From positions 1 to 24,466 of the forward strand of contig CAKVBA010000041.1 of NCBI GenBank assembly GCA_934725305.1: a stretch of DNA of 24,466 nt. Direction: 5' to 3'. Positions 19,569 to 24,466 of the stretch are shown piece after piece (the stretch's first letter is position 1; each line of letters begins with the position of its first letter). Source of the DNA: an uncultured Parabacteroides sp. (GTDB lineage Bacteria > Bacteroidota > Bacteroidia > Bacteroidales > Tannerellaceae). The notes under the pieces are model-generated. The model was not told where the DNA came from and made no database searches. It was given only the letters and a program-made list of their open reading frames with translations. The position numbers and the translations under genes are program-made.

Positions 19569-21620
19569 ATGAGCAAACAAGGTAATATTGGAGTTACATC
19601 GGAAAACATCTTCCCGATTATCAAGAAATTCTTATACAGCGATCACGAAATATTCTTGCGCGAATTGGTTTCAAATGCTGTAGATGCTACCCAAAAATTG
19701 AAAACACTTTCATCTGTAGGTGAATTCAAAGGCGAATTAGGCGACTTGAAGGTCCGTGTCAAATTTGATGACAACACCATTACAATCTCCGACCGTGGTA
19801 TCGGTATGACCGCCGAAGAGATTGACAAATATATCAATCAGATTGCCTTCTCAGGAGCCGAAGAGTTCGTAGAGAAATATAAGAATGATGCAGCTGCCAT
19901 CATCGGCCACTTTGGCTTGGGCTTCTACTCTTCTTTCATGGTATCCAAAAAGGTAGAGATTGTCACCAAATCGTATAAAGAGGGTGCCGTTCCTATGAAA
20001 TGGAGTTGCGATGGCACTCCCGAATACACTTTGGAAGAAACAACCAAAGACGACCGTGGTACGGATATCATCCTGTATATCGACGACGAAAACAAAGACT
20101 TCTTGAACAAAGAGAAGATCAACGGCCTGCTGACAAAGTATTGCCGCTTCTTGCCGGTTGAGATTGCTTTCGGTAAGAAACAGGAATGGAAAGAGGGCAA
20201 ATATGTCGATACCGACGAAGACAACATCATCAACGACACCAAACCGGCTTGGGTGCGCAAACCGAGCGAGCTGAAAGAAGAGGATTATAAGAAGTTCTAC
20301 AACGAACTCTATCCCATGAGCGAAGAGCCTCTGTTCTGGATACACTTGAATGTGGACTATCCGTTCAACCTGACCGGTATTCTCTACTTCCCACGTATCA
20401 AGAGCAATATCGACCTGAACCGCAACAAGATTCAGCTCTATTGCAACCAGGTGTTCGTGACAGACTCTGTTGAAGGCATCGTTCCCGAATTCCTTACATT
20501 GCTCCACGGCGTGCTCGACTCACCGGATATTCCGCTAAACGTCTCTCGTTCTTATCTGCAAAGCGACCAGAACGTAAAGAAGATCTCAAGCCATATCACC
20601 AAGAAAGTGGCCGACCGACTCGAAGAGATCTTCAAGACCGACCGCAAACAATTCGAAGAGAAATGGGATAGCCTGAAGCTATTTGTCCAGTATGGCATGC
20701 TGACGGACGAAAAGTTCTACGACCGCGCCATCAAGTTCGACTTGCTGAAGGATGTTGAAGACAAATATTTCACCATCGAAGAATACAAGACCTTGGTTAA
20801 GGATAGTCAGACCGACAAAGACGGCAACCTGATCTATCTATACACAACCAATAAAGACGAACAATATAGCTATATACAGACTGCCAAAGACAAGGGATAT
20901 AGCGTTTTGGTGATGAACGGACAACTGGATGTGCACGCTATCGGACAATTGGAACAGAAGTTCGAGAAGACTCGTTTCGTGCGTGTGGATAGCGACACCG
21001 TTGACAACCTGATCCGTAAGGAAGATGCCAACCAGGTGAACCTGAGCGAAGAGCAGAAGAATGCCCTGCAAGAGCTCTTCAAGAGCCAGATGCCGAAGAT
21101 TGAAAAGGCAGAGTTCTATGTAACGTTTGAAGCCATGGGTGCCGATGCCAACCCGGTGATGCTGACTCAGGGTGAATATATGCGCCGTATGCGTGAGATG
21201 TCGGCTATGCAACCCGGCATGTCGTTCTACGGAGAGATGCCCGACACATTCAACCTCGTCTTGAACACCGACCACGAACTGGTCAAGAACGTATTGGCAG
21301 ACGAAGAGAAGGCTTGTGGCGAAAAGCTAAAACCAATCATGGGCGACATCAAGGGCTGGGAAACTCGTCAGGCCGACTTGCGCGACGCTCAGAATAGCAA
21401 GAAGCCGGAAGAGATTACCGAAGCCGAGAAAGAAGACATGACCAATACCAATCATAAGTTGGATGAGTTGCGCGAACAACGCAATCAGATTTGGGCCGAA
21501 TATGCTTCTACCAACAAGATCATCAGCCAGCTGATCGACTTGGCTTTGCTGGGCAACGGCATGCTGAAGGGTGAAGCGCTGAGCCGCTTTATCAAGCGTA
21601 GCGTCCAGCTGATTGGATAA
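19569..21620 (+). CDS. htpG: Hsp90-family chaperone HtpG
   Basis: HtpG is the cytosolic bacterial Hsp90, an ATP-driven chaperone for protein folding under stress. The GHKL ATPase motifs are exact: RELVSNAVDA with catalytic E32 and Mg-coordinating N36, DRGIGM (75-80), and the lid/G2 stretch GHFGLGFYSSF (113-123). The middle domain contains the conserved WIHLNVDYPFNLTG and GVLDSPDIPLNVSRSYLQ, and the C-terminal dimerisation region closes the 683-aa protein. A strong terminator follows and no promoter consensus was found upstream, so a stress sigma factor may be used; that is inference. It marks a return to core genes after the restriction island. Confidence 0.97.
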   Translation: MSKQGNIGVTSENIFPIIKKFLYSDHEIFLRELVSNAVDATQKLKTLSSVGEFKGELGDLKVRVKFDDNTITISDRGIGMTAEEIDKYINQIAFSGAEEFVEKYKNDAAAIIGHFGLGFYSSFMVSKKVEIVTKSYKEGAVPMKWSCDGTPEYTLEETTKDDRGTDIILYIDDENKDFLNKEKINGLLTKYCRFLPVEIAFGKKQEWKEGKYVDTDEDNIINDTKPAWVRKPSELKEEDYKKFYNELYPMSEEPLFWIHLNVDYPFNLTGILYFPRIKSNIDLNRNKIQLYCNQVFVTDSVEGIVPEFLTLLHGVLDSPDIPLNVSRSYLQSDQNVKKISSHITKKVADRLEEIFKTDRKQFEEKWDSLKLFVQYGMLTDEKFYDRAIKFDLLKDVEDKYFTIEEYKTLVKDSQTDKDGNLIYLYTTNKDEQYSYIQTAKDKGYSVLVMNGQLDVHAIGQLEQKFEKTRFVRVDSDTVDNLIRKEDANQVNLSEEQKNALQELFKSQMPKIEKAEFYVTFEAMGADANPVMLTQGEYMRRMREMSAMQPGMSFYGEMPDTFNLVLNTDHELVKNVLADEEKACGEKLKPIMGDIKGWETRQADLRDAQNSKKPEEITEAEKEDMTNTNHKLDELREQRNQIWAEYASTNKIISQLIDLALLGNGMLKGEALSRFIKRSVQLIG

Positions 21621-21649
21621 TCCCAAACGGTCATTAGGTCATTTGGATT

Positions 21650-21695
21650 AAAGAGGCTGTATCAAACCAACCATTTTGATGCAGCCTCTTTTATT
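21650..21695 (+). terminator. Rho-independent terminator of htpG
   Basis: A near-perfect 17-bp stem (AAAGAGGCTGTATCAAA paired with TTTGATGCAGCCTCTTT, one G-U pair) encloses an 8-nt loop and is followed by TATTTT. It lies 29 bp after the htpG stop. Confidence 0.88.
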
Positions 21696-21754
21696 TTCCC
21701 CAAATCTATGCGCCTAAAAAGTGTTAAAACAAAACCACCCCGAAAAATATCCCT

Positions 21755-21762
21755 TACATTTG
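21755..21762 (+). promoter_or_regulatory. -7 box for the patatin gene
   Basis: TACATTTG matches the Bacteroidetes -7 consensus exactly and lies 23 bp before the ATG at 21786. It falls inside the longest possible reading frame, which argues that the upstream ATG at 21708 is not the start. No -33 TTTG is seen at the usual distance. Confidence 0.6.
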
Positions 21763-21785
21763 AACAAAAAAGAAAAAGAGAAGGT

Positions 21786-24104
21786 ATGAAACGGATTATC
21801 ATAGGCATCATGCTATGTCTGCTTGCCGGACAAGGTGTTTGGGGTCAGCGCGTAGGATTGGTGATGAGTGGCGGCGGAGCGAAAGGCGCAGCCCATATTG
21901 GTGTGATCAAAGCTCTGGAAGAAAACGGCATCCCCATCGACTATGTGGCCGGCACCTCCATCGGATCCATCATCGGCGGCCTGTATGCCATGGGCTACAC
22001 GCCGGAAGAGATGCTCCAACTGATGCTCTCCGAAGAGTTCTCCTACTGGCAAACCGGCACCATCGAAGACAAGTATGCCTACTACTTCAAAGAGCCCTAT
22101 CCCACTCCCGAATTTGCCCATTTTTCGATAGACATGTCCGACTCGCTACAGGTCAAGGCCAGCTTCTTGCCCCAAAGCCTGATCAACCCCATTCAGATGA
22201 ATCAGGCCTTTATGGCTCTCTTCTCGCAAGCCACCGCCAAGGCCGGCTGGAACTTCGACAACCTCTTTGTCCCCTTCCGTTGTGTGGCTTCCGACATCTA
22301 TAGCAAAAAGGCCGTCGTGTTCAAAAACGGCGACTTGGGCGATGCCGTGCGTGCCTCTATGAGCTTCCCCTTCGTCTTTTCCCCGATATGGAAAGATAGC
22401 ATACCGCTCTTCGACGGCGGCATCTACGACAACTTCCCCGTCAAACCGATGGAAGAGGCCTTTCATCCCGACTTCATCTTCGGCTCAATCGTGGCAACCG
22501 GCGAAAACAAACCGTCAAACAATGCCTACAACCAACTGGAGTCGATGATCATGCAAAAGACGGAATATGAAATACCCGAAGAGAAGGGAATGACCATCCG
22601 GTTCAAGTTTCCCGACGTTTCTCTGCTCGACTTCCAAAAGGGCAAGGAGCTGATGGATATTGGTTACCAACGCACATTGATGATGATAGACTCCCTGAAG
22701 ATGCGAATCCCCAGAACGGTGTCGCCCGAAGAGGTGCAGGCTCGCCGAGAAGCCTATCGCAAAAGTCTGCCTCCACTGGTCTTTCATAACATCTATATAA
22801 CCGGTATCTCCGACACCCAGAAGAAGTATATCGAGGCCCAGCTGCACCGCGACATGAATCAAGACTTCTCCATAGAAGAGTTCAAGCGTGCCTACTTCAA
22901 GATACTCACCTATTCCAAGGTCAAAGAGATAATACCGCATGCGGTCTATAATAGGAAAGAGAAGAAGTTCGACCTACATCTACAGGTGAAGATGAAAGAC
23001 GAGGTGACAATCTCCTTTGGCGGAAACGTCTCCTCTCATCAGGCCAACCAGCTCTTCCTGGGACTGGGCTACCAGCATCTGGGCCGGGTGGCGTCGGACT
23101 TCAACGCCAACTTTCAGGTGGGCAACTCGTTTAGCGGAGTGATGTTCAACACACGCACCTATCTGCAGACACATATTCCCACCTATCTGAGTCTGCTGGG
23201 TGTCTATTCAGACAAGAAATATTCCGAAAGCCAATCACTCTTCTACGAAGATGTGGTTCCGGCCATCCTGAAGCAAAAAGAGCTATTCGCCAAGATGAAG
23301 CTGGGCTTTCCCTTCCTGAATAGTGCACGTGCCGAGATTGGCTTTGGCTATGGTGCACTGAACGACCGCTATCTACAGACCTCCAACATAGTGTTTCCCA
23401 ATGCTACCTTCGACCATAGCCGCTACAACCTGTTCGCCGGATCGCTCAGCATCGAACACAATTCGCTAAATGCCAAGCAATATCCCACCAGCGGACGCCA
23501 GCAGTTCCTGATAGCGCAATATGTAACGGGCACCGAAGAGTATGAACCCTCGTCGCTCGCCTCGTCGCAAGTCGCGTCCCAGTCGAACACACATAGCTGG
23601 CTACAGATGAAAGGACGCTGGAGCCTCTATCAGACACTGAGCAATCGGTTCAACATGGGCTATATGACCGAGATGGTGCTATCAAGCAAGAATCTTCTCA
23701 ACAACTATACGGCAACCGTATTGCAGGCTCCTGCCTTTACGCCCACGCCGCATAGCAAGATTGTCTTCAACGAAGCCTTCCGTGCCAACCAATATATGGC
23801 CTTTGGCGTAAGCCCTATCGTGAAGATGAGCAAACTGCTCCACTTCCGACTCGACCTGTATGGCTTCGCTCCGCTCTATGAAATCAAGAAGCAGACTCCA
23901 CAAAAGGGCCACTCCTACGGTGCAACGCCCTATTATGGCAAATTTCTCGACTCATTTAAGTATATGGGCGAGGCTGCCGTCGTGTTGCAACTACCATTCC
24001 TATCAATCAGCTTATATGCAAACGGTTATAGCTATCCCAAGCAGAATTTCAACGTCGGACTAAACATCGGCCATCTGCTCTTCAACCCAAAAATGTTAGA
24101 TTAA
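21786..24104 (+). CDS. Patatin-like phospholipase with POTRA and outer-membrane barrel (type Vd-like)
   Basis: The predicted product is a secreted lipid acyl hydrolase joined to its own outer-membrane barrel. A signal peptide (MKRIIIGIMLCLLAGQGVWG) precedes the patatin domain (about 20-300), with oxyanion loop SGGGAKG, nucleophile motif GTSIG (Ser58) and the dyad aspartate DGG (Asp210), counted from the ATG at 21786. A POTRA-like domain (about 325-410, VFHNIYITGISDTQ onward) leads to a BamA/FhaC-like beta barrel up to the end. The last strand ends NVGLNIGHLLF, a plausible beta-signal, with five extra residues. The order patatin-POTRA-barrel matches PlpD/FplA-type type Vd autotransporters. The start at 21786 (772 aa) is supported by the -7 box, an upstream GAGAAGG and the signal peptide. 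Substrate and cleavage are unknown. Confidence 0.88.
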   Translation: MKRIIIGIMLCLLAGQGVWGQRVGLVMSGGGAKGAAHIGVIKALEENGIPIDYVAGTSIGSIIGGLYAMGYTPEEMLQLMLSEEFSYWQTGTIEDKYAYYFKEPYPTPEFAHFSIDMSDSLQVKASFLPQSLINPIQMNQAFMALFSQATAKAGWNFDNLFVPFRCVASDIYSKKAVVFKNGDLGDAVRASMSFPFVFSPIWKDSIPLFDGGIYDNFPVKPMEEAFHPDFIFGSIVATGENKPSNNAYNQLESMIMQKTEYEIPEEKGMTIRFKFPDVSLLDFQKGKELMDIGYQRTLMMIDSLKMRIPRTVSPEEVQARREAYRKSLPPLVFHNIYITGISDTQKKYIEAQLHRDMNQDFSIEEFKRAYFKILTYSKVKEIIPHAVYNRKEKKFDLHLQVKMKDEVTISFGGNVSSHQANQLFLGLGYQHLGRVASDFNANFQVGNSFSGVMFNTRTYLQTHIPTYLSLLGVYSDKKYSESQSLFYEDVVPAILKQKELFAKMKLGFPFLNSARAEIGFGYGALNDRYLQTSNIVFPNATFDHSRYNLFAGSLSIEHNSLNAKQYPTSGRQQFLIAQYVTGTEEYEPSSLASSQVASQSNTHSWLQMKGRWSLYQTLSNRFNMGYMTEMVLSSKNLLNNYTATVLQAPAFTPTPHSKIVFNEAFRANQYMAFGVSPIVKMSKLLHFRLDLYGFAPLYEIKKQTPQKGHSYGATPYYGKFLDSFKYMGEAAVVLQLPFLSISLYANGYSYPKQNFNVGLNIGHLLFNPKMLD

Positions 24105-24126
24105 TTGCAAAATAAATGGGGAAATA

Positions 24127-24157
24127 TTTGCAGGTTTAAAAATAATAGCTACCTTTG
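24127..24157 (+). promoter_or_regulatory. Consensus promoter of the tRNA-Arg cluster
   Basis: TTTG (24127-24130) and TACCTTTG (24150-24157) are separated by 19 bp, matching both elements of the Bacteroidetes vegetative promoter. The first tRNA begins 22 bp downstream. This is the only promoter in the window with both boxes intact, as expected for stable RNA genes. Confidence 0.8.
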
Positions 24158-24179
24158 CACTCGCAATCACGAAGGAAAC

Positions 24180-24253
24180 GGTTCGCTAGCTCAACTGAAT
24201 AGAGCATCTGACTACGGATCAGAAGGTTATAGGTTTGAATCCTATGCGAATCA
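24180..24253 (+). tRNA. tRNA-Arg(ACG), copy 1
   Basis: The 74-nt cloverleaf is complete: acceptor GGTTCGC/GCGAATC (one G-U pair), D-stem GCTC/GAGC, anticodon stem TCTGA/TCAGA with loop CTACGGA (anticodon ACG, reads CGN arginine codons), and T-stem ATAGG/CCTAT. The CCA end is not encoded. Position 19 is A and position 56 is T instead of the usual G and C. Confidence 0.97.
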
Positions 24254-24286
24254 CTATCGGAGTGAGGGTTGCTGAAACAACATAAT

Positions 24287-24360
24287 GGCTCGCTAGCTCA
24301 ACTGAATAGAGCATCTGACTACGGATCAGAAGGTTATAGGTTTGAATCCTATGCGAGTCA
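24287..24360 (+). tRNA. tRNA-Arg(ACG), copy 2
   Basis: It is identical to copy 1 except for a paired change in the acceptor stem: position 3 is C and position 70 is G (T-A in copies 1 and 3). The compensation shows the gene is kept functional. A 33-nt spacer separates it from copy 1, and there is no separate consensus promoter, so it is likely processed from one transcript. Confidence 0.97.
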
Positions 24361-24389
24361 CTTATTAGAGTTTGGGTATTAAAAATAAT

Positions 24390-24463
24390 GGTTCGCTAGC
24401 TCAACTGAATAGAGCATCTGACTACGGATCAGAAGGTTATAGGTTTGAATCCTATGCGAATCA
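24390..24463 (+). tRNA. tRNA-Arg(ACG), copy 3
   Basis: The sequence is the same as copy 1, with anticodon ACG and all stems intact. The window ends three bases after it, so the cluster may continue. Tandem tRNA-Arg genes are also common integration sites for mobile elements, but no integrase is visible here. Confidence 0.97.
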
Positions 24464-24466
24464 CAA

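Noticed and set aside
19851..20507. 218-codon minus-strand frame opposite htpG
   Set aside because: The htpG protein is unmistakable and complete; the antisense frame is rich in Val/Phe/Leu runs and matches nothing recognisable.
24105..24135. Imperfect inverted repeat TGCAAAATA/TATTTGCA after the patatin gene as a terminator
   Set aside because: The stem is short, interrupted and AT-rich, and overlaps the -33 box of the tRNA promoter, so a terminator role cannot be supported.

Overview
The window looks like chromosomal DNA of a gut Bacteroidales bacterium (Bacteroides/Parabacteroides type). The evidence is a starch-utilisation (Sus) locus with a SusC/SusD pair, lipoproteins with an acidic stretch after the lipobox cysteine, Bacteroidetes-type -7 boxes (TAnnTTTG) upstream of several genes, and little Shine-Dalgarno use. 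I cannot name the species from sequence alone.

Region 1 (1-11967) is a near-canonical starch/malto-oligosaccharide locus. On the minus strand lie susA (GH13 neopullulanase-type amylase), susB (GH97 alpha-glucosidase), susC (TonB-dependent outer-membrane porin), susD (surface starch-binding lipoprotein) and susE (starch-binding lipoprotein), closely spaced and reading off the left edge. The divergent plus-strand gene is a SusR-type membrane regulator with a periplasmic TPR region, one transmembrane segment and a cytoplasmic helix-turn-helix. Starch is bound at the surface by SusD/E, imported by SusC and degraded in the periplasm by SusA/B, and SusR most likely senses the products. The roughly 200-bp divergent promoter region has a -7 box for each direction and an 11-bp-phased direct repeat. 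SusR ends in a strong hairpin terminator.

Region 2 (about 11968-19568) is an accessory island between the sus locus and htpG. It starts with a truncated IS4-like transposase and a small XRE regulator gene broken by two frameshifts. A four-gene cassette follows: winged-helix regulator, Type III methyltransferase Mod, DUF1016/YhcG-type PD-(D/E)XK nuclease, and Type III restriction subunit Res. The island is a compositional mosaic. The central target-recognition part of mod and the DUF1016 gene are strikingly AT-rich beside GC-richer flanks, suggesting a swapped recognition domain and a nuclease inserted between mod and res. The winged-helix gene carries a dense TTGCAC/GTGCAA array containing a perfect 23-bp palindrome.

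Region 3 (19569-24466) returns to housekeeping genes: htpG (Hsp90) with a clear intrinsic terminator, a patatin phospholipase fused to a POTRA/outer-membrane barrel (type Vd-like), and three tandem tRNA-Arg(ACG) genes behind a consensus promoter. All three tRNAs appear to replace the near-universal G19-C56 tertiary pair with A19-U56.

Several long-frame starts were moved to internal Met codons (susA, susB, susR, patatin gene) because signal peptides and promoter boxes fit the internal start better. No CRISPR array, rRNA or origin was seen.
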